DNA from: Sphingobium sufflavum
GTDB lineage: Bacteria; Pseudomonadota; Alphaproteobacteria; Sphingomonadales; Sphingomonadaceae
Assembly: GCF_021403115.1 (NCBI RefSeq)
Contig: NZ_JAJSSH010000012.1
Coordinates: 1-64,000, forward strand
Direction: 5' to 3'
Length of the DNA: 64,000 nt
Below are positions 9,132 to 18,281 of the stretch, piece by piece. The notes beneath the pieces are model-generated. The model was not told the DNA's origin, did no database searches, and saw nothing but the letters and a program-made list of their open reading frames with translations. The position numbers and the translations under genes were made by a program. Position 1 is the stretch's first letter. Each line of letters begins with the position of its first letter.

Positions 9132-9713
9132 CTAAAGTCCCAGTTGAGCGTCTCGGATTGGCGCGTATCGGCCGTTGTCGGCGCCGACGGCCCAAGCGAC
9201 ACGGGCATGGGTGTCACGCCCGTGATTGAGCAGCTGCTCGCCGGGGTTCGTAAAGGTGAGCCAACCGGTCGTGCCTACGCGCCGCAGGACCGTGCCAATC
9301 TCGGCCTCGAGCAGGCAACCAAGCATCAGCCGTAAGGTCGAGCCGGCGGCATTGCCCCTGAAATGGGTCCGCAGGCGCTGGTGAATGTGGGATCGGCTGG
9401 GTGGACGGCCGTTGGTCGGCGGCTTTTTCGGGGAGAGGCCGCAATAGAGCAACGTCCAGCCGGCGTGCCGATGGCATTGACTGGCATCGACGCCGGCCGG
9501 GATCGCGTCGAAATACCAGGCGTAAATACCCGCCTGGCGCGGGGCACCGTCGCGCATCGCGGTTTCGTCGGCGGTATAAAGCCGTTCCGGCTGAAGGAGC
9601 CGCGCGATGATCTCGTCGCCAGCGAGGTGCTTCTTCCAGTCGCTCAACTGCAGCGTCTCATTAGGCAGCGGCGAGAAGCGCCGTCTCTTCCTTGAAGGAG
9701 AAGCGTCGCGCAA
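9132..9713 (-). CDS. GIY-YIG family nuclease, last gene of the SIR2/Rad50-like operon
   Basis: 193 residues. A GIY-YIG core is visible: AGIYAWYF (61-68), LLYCGLSPKK (88-97) and HIHQRLRTHF (109-118) with the arginine expected at the active site. The usual C-terminal part with the metal-binding glutamate and the N-x-x-x-NP/L-N-L element is short, and the last 15 residues look out of register, so the protein may be clipped. The frame overlaps the upstream ATPase gene by 53 bp; a TTG start at about 9645 would remove the overlap. DNA cleavage is inferred from the fold. Confidence 0.7.
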   Translation of the reverse strand: MRDASPSRKRRRFSPLPNETLQLSDWKKHLAGDEIIARLLQPERLYTADETAMRDGAPRQAGIYAWYFDAIPAGVDASQCHRHAGWTLLYCGLSPKKPPTNGRPPSRSHIHQRLRTHFRGNAAGSTLRLMLGCLLEAEIGTVLRRVGTTGWLTFTNPGEQLLNHGRDTHARVAWAVGADNGRYAPIRDAQLGL

Positions 9714-12093
9714 CGCAGACGCTGTCCCGGCGGGGCCCCCGGGAAAGCTCCAGCGTCAACAGGCTGTCATCCTGAAAGGCGGGGCTCAGCTCGAGTTTCA
9801 GATATTCGAACAGCTGCCGATCATGCACGGCGATCATGATCTGGCGGCCATGCTCCTTCGACAAGGTCCTCAGCAGTGCGGCGAAATGCGCGATATGCAC
9901 ATCGTCCATCGACTGCACGGGATCGTCGAGGATCAGCCACGGAAGTTCCTTGGGAACGGACAGATGGAGCGCCGTGAACAAGGTGAGTGCCGCGGTGTTA
10001 AGATTGCCCGCGCTCAGCATTGCGCCCGGCGTGCCGCCGGCTTCGCCGCCATCGCGATGCTGGGTGATCAGCTTTGGCTGCAATTTCTGGGTCGACGCCG
10101 CCGGGATGCGGAAAGCCGGTACGAAGGGTTCACCCGGGGCCAGGCGAACGAAGAGATCCCGCCATAGGAGATTGAGACGATCGTTGAATTCGCGGCGGAT
10201 GATCCCCGACCGGACCTTATCGACCGCGTTACGGATCGCTATGCCCTGGTCGCGCAAGAGCTGCGCCCGACCCAAGGCATCTTCGGCCCGCTGCCACGCC
10301 GCGGCGTCGGCCGAGATACGAGTCTTCGCCTGTTCGCGACGGGCAATCGCCGAACGCGCGACCGCGAGATGATCATTCCCCCTTCTGCGGAGAGCGAGCC
10401 GGCCCTCCAACCGCTCCGCACTGGCGGCCAGCATCTGCTCCAAACGCGAGGAGGCCGCATGGAAGGTCTCGCCTTCCGCGATCGCCTCTGCGTCGATCGA
10501 TATGGCAAAAGCGCTCAAGGTCTCGCGCGACGCGGCCAAGGAGACGTGCCGAGACTGGGCGTCGGTGACCGCACGCCGCGCCGCCACATCGGCCGCTCGC
10601 AGGTTCGTGCCCTCGCGCAGCGCATCGAGAAGACCTTCCAGCTCGGCGATCACGGATCCGGCCGCGGACAAGCGCCGGTCGAGGTCGGCAATGGCTTCAT
10701 CGGTGAGCTTGCGGCTCCCGATCGCTTCAATTTCGCGATCCAGGCGCTCGATCGTGACCTGAGCCTCGCTGCGCGTCCGTCCCAGGGTCAGCAAGCGCTC
10801 TGCCGACGCGGACAATATCCGCACCTTGCCATGCACATGCTCGCTCAGCGTACCGCCCTCGACCTCGTCGAAGTCACGATCGCAGACGGGACAAATCTCG
10901 CCGTCGATGAAGGACGTCAGCTCGGCGAGGGTCGATGCAAGGCTGCCGGCGCTGGCCGATAGCCTTGCAACTTCCTCGTCGATCGTTTCGCGCTGGCGGT
11001 TGGCCACGTCGCGCTCATCCTGTGCTTTCGTATGCCGCTCGATATCGGTGCGCGCCTGGGAAACGCGGTCGCCCAGCTGCTTCTGTTCCGATCGAAGCCG
11101 CTCCAATGCTTCGTCCGCAAATTGGCTTGGGTCACTCGGCAGCGAAACGTCGACCAACAGGCCCTCGGCACGCTGGCGGGCGGTTGCGAAGCGCTCGCCA
11201 AATTCCGCTTCCCACAATCCATATCGCTTGCTTGCTTCGTCGGCGCCGATCGCGGTTACACCGGGATTTTCGCCTGTCGCGACTTGCGCGCTGTCGATCT
11301 CGCGCCGGATCGCGGCCAGCCGGCGCTGCTGGTCGGACAGGTGCGCGAACGCATCGGCATCCGCCGAGTCCGCCAACGCTGCGGTGACGTCTTCCAGATT
11401 ATCTTCTGCGACCTTGACCGGAAGTTCGAGCGATGCGCAAATCCGCACTAGCTCGTCGATGGCGAGTTTCACTTCGCCATCGATCGCTTCGTGGCTCTTG
11501 CGATGATCGCTCAGCAGCGCTTCGACGCGCGATTTTTCATTCTCTGCCGCCAGCCAGCCGTCGACGGACTTGCGGACATTCCTGACATCGACCAGCGGCT
11601 TGAGACCTGCCTCGAGGGCATCGAGCCGATCGAGACCAAGGAGCTTGCCGACGAATTGGGCCAAAGGCGATGCCGCATCACTACCGGCATCCTGGTAGAT
11701 CTGCAGGAGCTGGCCCAGCAGCGATTGTGGCAGGAAGGCCCGCTCGCGGAAGAAGGTCGCAAGCTCCTTGTTTAGCGCATGGATGGACTGAGCCCCGTCG
11801 GCGGTCAGTGCCGCGTGGTAACCCTCCTCCTGCGTGCCGCACAGCGTCTGCAGGATCACGCCGCCTTCGGTCGCCGACCGGTACAGCAACTGCTTTTCGT
11901 AGCCGGGATCGGCGCGCTCCATCGATTGGACCTTCCCGGTAAGGGCCAATTCAATGGCAGACAGGACGCTCGTCTTTCCGGCGCCATTCTCTCCGTGGAG
12001 CAACACCACCTTGGCGTCGAGCGGCGCATGAATATGCCCCCGGATGCTCCGGAAGTTGGTGATGTCGAGGCTCTTGAGGATGCGCTCGGTCAT
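9661..12093 (-). CDS. Rad50/SMC-like ATPase with CPVC zinc hook (LmuB-like)
   Basis: An 810-residue ABC ATPase. Walker A GENGAGKT is at 34-41, a Q-loop follows, then long coiled coils broken at residues 401-404 by CPVC, the zinc hook that lets Rad50 proteins pair. The C-terminal half has the signature LSAGNLNTAALTLF (from 693), Walker B LILDD (720-724), D-loop SMDD and H-loop His757. It shares ATGA with the gene before it. The architecture fits the ABC subunit of Lamassu/ABC-3C defence systems, which bind DNA ends or structures; RloC-like or genuine repair functions are alternatives. Confidence 0.85.
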   Translation of the reverse strand: MTERILKSLDITNFRSIRGHIHAPLDAKVVLLHGENGAGKTSVLSAIELALTGKVQSMERADPGYEKQLLYRSATEGGVILQTLCGTQEEGYHAALTADGAQSIHALNKELATFFRERAFLPQSLLGQLLQIYQDAGSDAASPLAQFVGKLLGLDRLDALEAGLKPLVDVRNVRKSVDGWLAAENEKSRVEALLSDHRKSHEAIDGEVKLAIDELVRICASLELPVKVAEDNLEDVTAALADSADADAFAHLSDQQRRLAAIRREIDSAQVATGENPGVTAIGADEASKRYGLWEAEFGERFATARQRAEGLLVDVSLPSDPSQFADEALERLRSEQKQLGDRVSQARTDIERHTKAQDERDVANRQRETIDEEVARLSASAGSLASTLAELTSFIDGEICPVCDRDFDEVEGGTLSEHVHGKVRILSASAERLLTLGRTRSEAQVTIERLDREIEAIGSRKLTDEAIADLDRRLSAAGSVIAELEGLLDALREGTNLRAADVAARRAVTDAQSRHVSLAASRETLSAFAISIDAEAIAEGETFHAASSRLEQMLAASAERLEGRLALRRRGNDHLAVARSAIARREQAKTRISADAAAWQRAEDALGRAQLLRDQGIAIRNAVDKVRSGIIRREFNDRLNLLWRDLFVRLAPGEPFVPAFRIPAASTQKLQPKLITQHRDGGEAGGTPGAMLSAGNLNTAALTLFTALHLSVPKELPWLILDDPVQSMDDVHIAHFAALLRTLSKEHGRQIMIAVHDRQLFEYLKLELSPAFQDDSLLTLELSRGPRRDSVCVARRFSFKEETALLAAA

Positions 12094-12725
12094 GACGGCT
12101 CCTCCTCACCTTCCGGCTGAAGCGATTGCGTTATGATGAGGGCGACGGCATCGGTGACAGCCTGTTCGCCGCCTTCCGCGGCGGCGAGGGCCGCGTCGAC
12201 AAGCGCCTTGCTGGTGTCTGCGGGGAGCGCACGGACCAATTGATCCAGTGCAGGCCCCACTCCGGTCTCAGGCTCCGCTGACGCCACGGGAAGCTTGAGC
12301 GGCAGAAGCACGCGGATGCGATCATCGAGCTGTCGCTCGGCGGCTTCGTCCACAGGTTTACCTTCGGCATCCAGCGACACCGCCTCGACCTGCAAAACCC
12401 GGCATGTCTCCGAGAGGGCTTCGACGCCGTCCGACAATACGGCACCGGCCAGGATGACCGTGACGACATAGCGCGACCCGGTGACATCGAGAGCGCGGCT
12501 CAACGCCTCGATCCGCTGGCGCACCCTGGCGCCGTCGCGATCTCCGAAATCCCCCGTGGTCGTGTCGACCAGCAGGACCAGATCGAGCGCCCGGCCATCG
12601 CGGCCCCGCATCGCGGCCGTGAACGCGAAGTCGACCCCGGCCAATTTGAACGGCGTCGACAGGTCGCTATAGCCCGCTATGCGAAGGCGTGCCTGAATGG
12701 CGAGCAGGATCGGCGAGGCGCTCAC
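12090..12725 (-). CDS. middle component of SIR2/ABC-ATPase operon
   Basis: 211 residues from a GTG at 12725 that overlaps the SIR2 gene stop (GTGA); the frame extends upstream to 12887 but that part lies wholly in the SIR2 gene. It ends in an ATGA overlap with the ATPase. I see a mixed alpha/beta protein (ALDLVLLVDTTTGDFG, RYVVTVILAGA) with no catalytic motif I recognise, and an acidic C-terminus. Small bridging proteins in this position are the rule in ABC three-component systems (LmuC-like); this identity rests on position only. Confidence 0.7.
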   Translation of the reverse strand: MSASPILLAIQARLRIAGYSDLSTPFKLAGVDFAFTAAMRGRDGRALDLVLLVDTTTGDFGDRDGARVRQRIEALSRALDVTGSRYVVTVILAGAVLSDGVEALSETCRVLQVEAVSLDAEGKPVDEAAERQLDDRIRVLLPLKLPVASAEPETGVGPALDQLVRALPADTSKALVDAALAAAEGGEQAVTDAVALIITQSLQPEGEEEPS

Positions 12726-14479
12726 AACATCATCTCGGCGACGAAATGTTGTTGGAGTTCCAGTGCATCCGCGCTGCGCGCGATGAGGTCGGCGATGCTG
12801 ACATGGGTTTCTCCGACGACGCCCGTGCGTCCGGGTGCCGAGCGAACGCGGCGCGCGCTTCCGCCACCGCCAACCATGCGCTGCCATAGGTCATCGCCAT
12901 GTACGACGATCGCATTGTCGTTCGCAAAGGCGCCATTGCTCTGCAATTTGATCGCGTCCGCCGCTGATTTGACGAGGAACAGCGGACGATCGACGCCGCC
13001 AGGCCGCGATGCACGGGCGGTCATCGCGCCAGCATCCAGGTTGTCGGAGATCGGCGCACGCAATTCCCAATGTCCCGACGCCCGCCCATGATGAAGCAGC
13101 GACAAGGCCACCCCAAGCTGGCCCAACCCCATGGCCTGAGCATTCTGATCGGCTGCGATCAGGTTGAGCGGTGATCCACATAGGGCCTCATACATATCCG
13201 GGTGGACAGGTAGGGCGCCGCTTCGGAAAATCGACAACATGCGTGACCAGAGAGCGATTGCCTGGTTTGCAAAAGCGATGCGATTCCGTGCCCCGGCTAT
13301 CGGGACAGCCAGATCGGCAATGTCGTCGCGCAGACTACCCAGCAGCGGAGCGAGTGCAGCCGCGATGGCCGCTTTGCCGTCTGCCGCCAAGGAAAGCTCC
13401 ATCAGCCGTGCCAGTTTCTCGGCAAGCAGCTTCAGGACCAAGGCGATCAGCACCTGTTCGCCCCATGCGCGAAGCAAGGTGGCGTCGTGAAGGGTGACCG
13501 GGTCGGCATTGTAGGTCGGACCGTAGGCGATGCGCAGCACGTCCCGCTGGCCCGGCTGGATGGCGTCCTCGCAAAAGACATAGGCTGGGGCATCGGGCGC
13601 GCATGGCCAGGGCCAGGCATGAACGGCTTTCGCCTTGGAAAAGATCGTCTGCAGATTGCTGTCCTGGATCGACAGCCCCAGGACCAGGGTCTTCTGCGCC
13701 GTCGCCAGTCCGACCACCGCATTGTGCATCGCCGTGAACGTCGCATTTTGCGGCCAGTCCATGATCTGGGTGTGGCTGCCCGTCAGATAGGGGCGGAACA
13801 CCAGCGGCTCGCGGGTCGCATACACGATGCAGCCATGAAATTTGTAGAGCCGGGCGCGGCCGGCGGGGCCACGCAATTGGTTGGGATCGACAACGACCTG
13901 AAGCATGCCGGCAACGCCGTTGCTCAATCGGTCCACCGCCGCTTCGATAAAACCGTCCCAGTTCGCCGACGCGACGGACTGCACCGCTCCTTCCAGGATC
14001 AGGATCGCGATGCACAGATGTTCAGCCGCAGGCGGCGCCGGATGTTCAAACGCCTGTCGGATGTCGATCGCATCCCAGAGGATGAAATCAACATCCGTTC
14101 CCGCGATGCGTATATCGAGCACCTTCGAATATTTGGTCCAGAGCCGATCGATGATCGCGCCATGTTCGGGCCAATCGGCAAGCGCCTGCCCGAATTGCGC
14201 TTCGACGGTGGCGGGAACGATCTCGGCGAGGGTCAGCGCTTCATCAAGCGCCGGGCGATAGGCTGCGGCGGTGTCGGGATCGATCGCTCGCACGCGAATA
14301 TAGTCAAAAGCCCGCTCAATGAGATCGCCGAGATTGGGGGCTTTGCGGGAGATGCCCGATCCGACCCAAAGCGCGAACTCGCCATTTTCCACGGCGCTCG
14401 CCACCGAGGCGAACGCGCCCTCGAGATTCGCAAGCACCTCGCGCACGGTGATATCAGTGGCTGTCGGAGCCAACGCCAC
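12722..14479 (-). CDS. SIR2-domain protein, putative NADase effector
   Basis: 585 residues. The N-terminal ~290 residues are a SIR2-like Rossmann domain: GSGIS (40-44), SANWDGF (171-177, the TTN-x-D position), KFHG (213-216, catalytic His215) and LGLSIQDSNL (267-276). The C-terminal half is unrecognised and helix-rich. In defence systems such SIR2 domains destroy NAD+ on sensing phage. It is the first gene of four that overlap by a few bases, so it is probably expressed in fixed ratio with the ATPase. Promoter not identified. Confidence 0.82.
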   Translation of the reverse strand: MALAPTATDITVREVLANLEGAFASVASAVENGEFALWVGSGISRKAPNLGDLIERAFDYIRVRAIDPDTAAAYRPALDEALTLAEIVPATVEAQFGQALADWPEHGAIIDRLWTKYSKVLDIRIAGTDVDFILWDAIDIRQAFEHPAPPAAEHLCIAILILEGAVQSVASANWDGFIEAAVDRLSNGVAGMLQVVVDPNQLRGPAGRARLYKFHGCIVYATREPLVFRPYLTGSHTQIMDWPQNATFTAMHNAVVGLATAQKTLVLGLSIQDSNLQTIFSKAKAVHAWPWPCAPDAPAYVFCEDAIQPGQRDVLRIAYGPTYNADPVTLHDATLLRAWGEQVLIALVLKLLAEKLARLMELSLAADGKAAIAAALAPLLGSLRDDIADLAVPIAGARNRIAFANQAIALWSRMLSIFRSGALPVHPDMYEALCGSPLNLIAADQNAQAMGLGQLGVALSLLHHGRASGHWELRAPISDNLDAGAMTARASRPGGVDRPLFLVKSAADAIKLQSNGAFANDNAIVVHGDDLWQRMVGGGGSARRVRSAPGRTGVVGETHVSIADLIARSADALELQQHFVAEMML

Positions 14480-14689
14480 GTCTGTCAGTCCCCCCTAGCG
14501 GCACGTACCCACGGCCCCCTCGACAGCGACCCTTATTCCTTCAAGCGCCCTTGTCTAGCAACAGAAGAACCGAATTGGTAGCTGCCGGGATGCGCTATCT
14601 GAATGAACGGCGGTCTTCAGAAGTTCGTCCCGCATCTCACGTCGCCTATGAGGGTGGAAACTGACATCAGCACCATGAGGCAGGAATGT

Positions 14690-14830
14690 CCGCTATCCCA
14701 TTAGCGGGCCTCCGAAGCGGACGGAGCGCAAAGTCCCAGCGACGGTCGCTTATGTCGGACCCTCCGGCGACATGAACGAACAACAGCTTATCTCAAATCC
14801 CGCTCCGAAGCGGACTGACCGAAAGGTCCC
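14690..14830. repeat. degenerate sphingomonad AAGCGGAC intergenic repeats
   Basis: Two imperfect 28-bp direct copies (14710-14737 and 14803-14830) share CTCCGAAGCGGAC, then a GA..CG..A core, and end GTCCC. A nearby GAATGTCCGCTA reads as the opposing arm. Similar debris occurs at 56.43 kb and 61.4 kb. Such AAGCGGACATT-type elements are scattered in sphingomonad genomes and often mark the edges of inserted modules. Confidence 0.5.
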
Positions 14831-14948
14831 AAATGCTGAAAACTGGCGTGTGACCGGGCCGATCGCAGAACGACACGCCTTGGTGCCTTTGAGGAGAGGC
14901 GAAACTCGAGCTGGTAGCTAATCTTTTGGCATTTCGCCTTCAGCGGTT

Positions 14949-15000
14949 ACGACCATCTGATTACGAAAGTGCAGTAGCGCTTTCGTAATCAGATGGTCGT
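14949..15000. repeat. 52-bp near-perfect palindrome (hairpin)
   Basis: Two 24-base arms (14949-14972 and 14977-15000; ACGACCATCTGATTACGAAA on the left) are inverted repeats with one mismatch and a 4-base loop AGTA. There is no T tract on either side, so it is not a standard terminator. It sits 470 bp upstream of the SIR2 operon in a long gene-free stretch. Confidence 0.9.
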
Positions 15001-15579
15001 TCAGATATCTAATGCACATGAACACACTTTCCCGCGGATTCCATGCTTCATACTGGAAAAACAGAACTTTTTCCAGAATGAACACTCGACACTAGATATA
15101 AGCGACGGGCCTGTGTGGTGCAAGGAAGGCCCCAGGATCCGGATTGCAAATATCGCAGCGCGCGAGATCGAAGGAACATGTCGCCCCGGCCATCCTTGCC
15201 CCGCGTCCAGTGGGCCCGCGGCGCGCCGCGCCTTGGTCGAGATCCTTGGCGGGGCAAAAGGCACAATGTCCAACCGGGCATATCATCGTCCATCACTCGA
15301 CAATGACATGTCGCTCTCCGGGGATGAGTTACAATCGGGTGGTAGCGTCATGCTTGCTTAGGGACGGCCGCGATCTTGGTACTGCGATGGTTGCGACTGG
15401 GACGATCTTGCCTTGGACGTACCGCACCCGTTGGTCTCAACCTGACGATCACCCCGGGGGACACCCCCAATCATTTCGCGATAATGCGCCAAACCTGTCA
15501 TCCGCCGGATAGATTCTTAACCGGAGATCGTTACAAAGGAATACCATAAGACAAAGCCGATCATATTCGGCAGGAGAGG
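15001..15579. other. gene-free stretch
   Basis: About 580 bp between the palindrome and the response regulator. Several overlapping frames of 60-120 codons exist on both strands, but none has a recognisable domain, a good ribosome binding site or neighbour coupling. I call no gene here. Confidence 0.4.
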
Positions 15580-15957
15580 ATGCCAGTGGGCATAGTCGCT
15601 AAGACCACCGTTCTGTTGGTCGAGGATGAAGCGATGATCCGCTTTCTCGGGACGGAAGTCCTTGAGGAAGCAGGTTACACCGTGATTGAAGCCGCAAATG
15701 CCGATGAGGCAGTGGCGATCCTTTCCCAACACAGCGAAATACAACTGCTGTTCTCTGACATTGACATGCCCGGAACAATGGATGGGATGGCGCTCGCCCG
15801 CCTCGTTCATGAGAAGTGGCCCGGCATCAAGCTGCTTCTGACCTCAGGCAAGCATCAGGTCGAGGAAGCCGCAATCCCCGACCATGGCCGATTTCTGGCC
15901 AAACCCTGGACGCTCGGTCAGCTGATTGGCAAAGTCACGAGTGCTCTCGCAGCTTGA
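15580..15957 (+). CDS. single-domain response regulator (receiver only)
   Basis: A 125-residue CheY-like receiver with GGAGAGG before the ATG. The acidic pocket (VEDEA), phospho-acceptor Asp in FSDIDMPG, the LLTSG Thr/Ser and the AKPW lysine are all present, so it should be phosphorylated. There is no output domain, so it acts through a partner or as a phosphate sink. No histidine kinase is adjacent. It resembles the N-terminal part of the chimeric gene at 26245. Confidence 0.85.
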   Translation: MPVGIVAKTTVLLVEDEAMIRFLGTEVLEEAGYTVIEAANADEAVAILSQHSEIQLLFSDIDMPGTMDGMALARLVHEKWPGIKLLLTSGKHQVEEAAIPDHGRFLAKPWTLGQLIGKVTSALAA

Positions 15958-16111
15958 TTTCTGGGGGGTCTCCCAACGATGGCCGCGATCTCGGCCGCGC
16001 GACATGGTCGATAGTGAGACTTCTCGGCTAGAGTCCGGCCAAGCATCGTCGCCCTGTTTCAGTGTAACGGTTTCACCTGCCCTTGCCCCGCCAATGCCTT
16101 CTCTGCGTCCT

Positions 16112-16555
16112 TCATCGCCTTGATGATCGCCTCGCGAGCTGTTTCGGCAAATTGCCGCCGCGCCTTCGGCGTCGCGGCGGCGCCCGATTGGAAGCCAAAG
16201 AGCCGATGACCCAGGTTAGAGCATGGATGACAGTGGGAAGGTCATACGCCAAATAGGCCCCTTCTCTGCCGCGCTCATCAATGGTTCGGTCGGAAGCCGC
16301 GCTCTTTGCGATCATCACCCGCTGGAATCCCACAACGAGTTCCTCAATATCGGCAGCAACCTCGCTTTCCGATCCTGTAGCGGGGGGCGCCGTCGCTTTT
16401 TCACGCTCACACTTTTTTTGGATGACGGGTAACGCGCCAATCCCGCCCCGCGACGAACGCGATTTGAGAATCGATATGACAACCAGCACTAGAAGTAGGA
16501 CGATAAACCCTCGTCCAACTGATGTATGTGTCAGGAGAGAAAGCGGTCCGAACAT
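16112..16555 (-). CDS. hypothetical membrane-anchored protein downstream of relaxase remnant
   Basis: 147 residues from an ATG overlapping the preceding stop (TGATG). A short N-terminus is followed by one strong transmembrane helix (FIVLLLVLVVISILKS), then a hydrophilic domain with an acidic helix (SEVAADIEELVVGFQRVMI) and an Arg-rich tail. The tail (RRRRRGGNLPKQLARRSSRR) may be an altered end. No family recognised. Operon with the next entry. Confidence 0.5.
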   Translation of the reverse strand: MFGPLSLLTHTSVGRGFIVLLLVLVVISILKSRSSRGGIGALPVIQKKCEREKATAPPATGSESEVAADIEELVVGFQRVMIAKSAASDRTIDERGREGAYLAYDLPTVIHALTWVIGSLASNRAPPRRRRRGGNLPKQLARRSSRR

Positions 16556-16773
16556 CAGTCCGATGCCATCTCGCTTGCGTGGTGCGAAACCGAGACCGTG
16601 TTCCCGAAGGATCGATCCTGCCAAAGCTGGGTGGCGATCCAGACCAGGAGTAGGCCCACACCGAGAAACCCGGCGACGAGCCATTGCTCGGCCTGCTCCA
16701 TGCGATGGAAGCGGCTTAGCACTTCTCGGCACTGCGCGAGGGTCTGGACGGTTAGTTGGCAGGTAGGATGCAT
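16555..16773 (-). CDS. small single-pass membrane protein downstream of relaxase remnant
   Basis: 72 residues, with GAGAGGAACACCCC before the ATG. It has a Cys-containing amphipathic N-terminus, one transmembrane helix (WLVAGFLGVGLLLVWIATQLW) and a short tail. It follows the relaxase remnant by 17 bp on the same strand. Small membrane proteins often follow relaxase genes on sphingomonad plasmids; the role is unknown. Confidence 0.55.
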   Translation of the reverse strand: MHPTCQLTVQTLAQCREVLSRFHRMEQAEQWLVAGFLGVGLLLVWIATQLWQDRSFGNTVSVSHHASEMASD

Positions 16774-16790
16774 GGGGTGTTCCTCTCGAA

Positions 16791-17912
16791 CTAAAGGCTG
16801 AGATCGATGGTCTTCTCGGGATAGGGGATCTGCAGTGTCGGAGCCTTTGCAGGCGCGCGGTCCACAGGTGCGGTCTTCTCTGGCCCGGATTTCGGGTCCA
16901 CATGCGTGGATGGATCTATCCGGAAATCGGCTGCCGTATGGCCCGGTCGCGGACCAAAGGTGGCGGTGGGTGACTGTGCTGGTCCACTGGCCTTGGTGAG
17001 ATCGGCAGACTGCTGCGCGCGGGACTTCTCGCCAATGGTCTCGAGCGCGCTGGCCTTGTTACCGGGATTGTCGTTGATGGTGCGCAGGAGCTGCTCGCGG
17101 TCATTGGTGACGATGGTGATATCGTCGCGTACGCGCGTGGCCATGACGTGCGTGAGCCGTTGGTTGGACAGGTTGCGCTCCGAGGAGTGCATGACGCCTA
17201 TACCGTTATCGGAGGTCATGCCCTGGGCCTGATTCATGTTGATCGCGTAGGCGAGGCCGAGACGCTCCAGCATCTTGTCGCCGGAATTGAGGGTGATTGT
17301 CTCGCCCTTTGCCGTCAGGACGCTGACGGCTTGCGCGGTCACACCGATGACGACGGCTCGATCGGACTTTTCAAGCTGCCTGCTCTTGTCGGCCTGAGTC
17401 CAAAGGATCTTGTCGCCCTCGTAGATCTTGATCTGCTCCTTGGCCGACAAGGCGATTGGATCACGTTTGTCCGCTGGGTCGATCTTCTGGGGGTCGAACT
17501 TTGTCTTTCGACCGTTTTCGTCGATGAGCTGTACATTCCCACGCTTGTCCTGACCCACCACCTCGTACCGGCCTCGGGGCAGGCCATCAGGGCCATTGTT
17601 GCGGACGACGTCCATGACCTGGCCGGCCTTGTATGTCCCTGAGAAGCGCATTTCTTCGCGGGTGACGTTGACCTGCGACAAGGTTGTCAACTCGCGCCCT
17701 GCGCCGCTCAGTGTGCCCTCTGCCTGCAATCCCTGTTGCGCGCCTTCATTCAGGGCGGCGCGCGAAGCCCGTCCAGAGCTGTACAGTGCCGTGGTGTCGC
17801 GCTCCTGAGGGGAGAGGCCGAGCCATTGCTTGACGGCGACGTCGATAAAGTCGGTGCCGGCAGAGACGACGCGGCCGCCCAGCACATCGAAGGCCTCCTT
17901 GAATTTATCCAT
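16791..17912 (-). pseudogene. C-terminal remnant of a TraA/MobF relaxase-helicase
   Basis: About 373 residues (from MDKFKEAFDVLGG) align with the C-terminal third of the full relaxase at 37453: both have ...GDKMLERLGLAYAIN/GDTMLERLDLAYAIN, QGMTSDNGI/QGMTADKGI and end in DLSL. The HUH relaxase domain and Walker A are absent. In frame upstream of 17912 the sequence no longer looks like relaxase, so the gene was cut there by a deletion or recombination. It may still be translated as a fragment. Confidence 0.8.
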
Positions 17913-18069
17913 CGACAAGGAACGCCTGCAGCTCGAAGCTGAGGAGGCTAAGTTAGCTGATAGGCGCAAGCGTCCCGAAGAGCGCGAGCGCGAGGAGCTG
18001 CTCAGTTCGGTGGAGAAGGCGGTTCTGCTGAAATCCCGGCGCGTGGGAAGGCGGTCCTCGACCGCATAA
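17908..18069 (+). pseudogene. coiled-coil small protein, 5' truncated at the relaxase junction
   Basis: Reads IDKERLQLEAEEAKLADRR, then a charged helix (REREELLSSVEKAVLLKS), and stops. It looks like the start of a small coiled-coil mobilisation protein of the kind encoded beside traA, but the methionine is missing (ATC) and the C-terminus becomes Arg-rich and out of character. It abuts the relaxase break point at 17912 on the opposite strand. Confidence 0.4.
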
Positions 18070-18281
18070 AAAAATCGGCCTCGCAAAGGTCGAGCGCAGG
18101 CTCGCCAGCGAGCCTTCTCCTTAAGCGCGGAGCGCGCGGCCGATGGGGGCTCGATGCCCCCTGAGGTCGCCAGCGGCGACGCCGCGCGCCAGCAGCCATG
18201 TGGCGGGGAGATCCCCGTCACCTGGCTATCGCGGCCATAAACTTGCCCTGTGTGGCGATGCGATTTTGCCCGCAATTGCCT
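18070..18281. other. hairpin-rich intergenic region, possible old oriT
   Basis: Three perfect stem-loops lie in 82 bp: GGCTCG/CGAGCC (18099-18114), GGGGGC/GCCCCC (18145-18161) and GTCGCC/GGCGAC (18166-18180). The position beside the relaxase remnant and its divergent small gene is where MobF plasmids keep oriT. A nic site was not identified. Function is inferred from place and structure only. Confidence 0.35.

Noticed and set aside
14993..15512. Frames of about 120 codons on both strands
   Set aside because: No domain, no ribosome binding site and overlapping each other on both strands.
15362..15992. Short direct repeat GGCCGCGATCT around the response regulator
   Set aside because: Only 11 bp and GC-rich, so expected by chance; no duplication of flanks.
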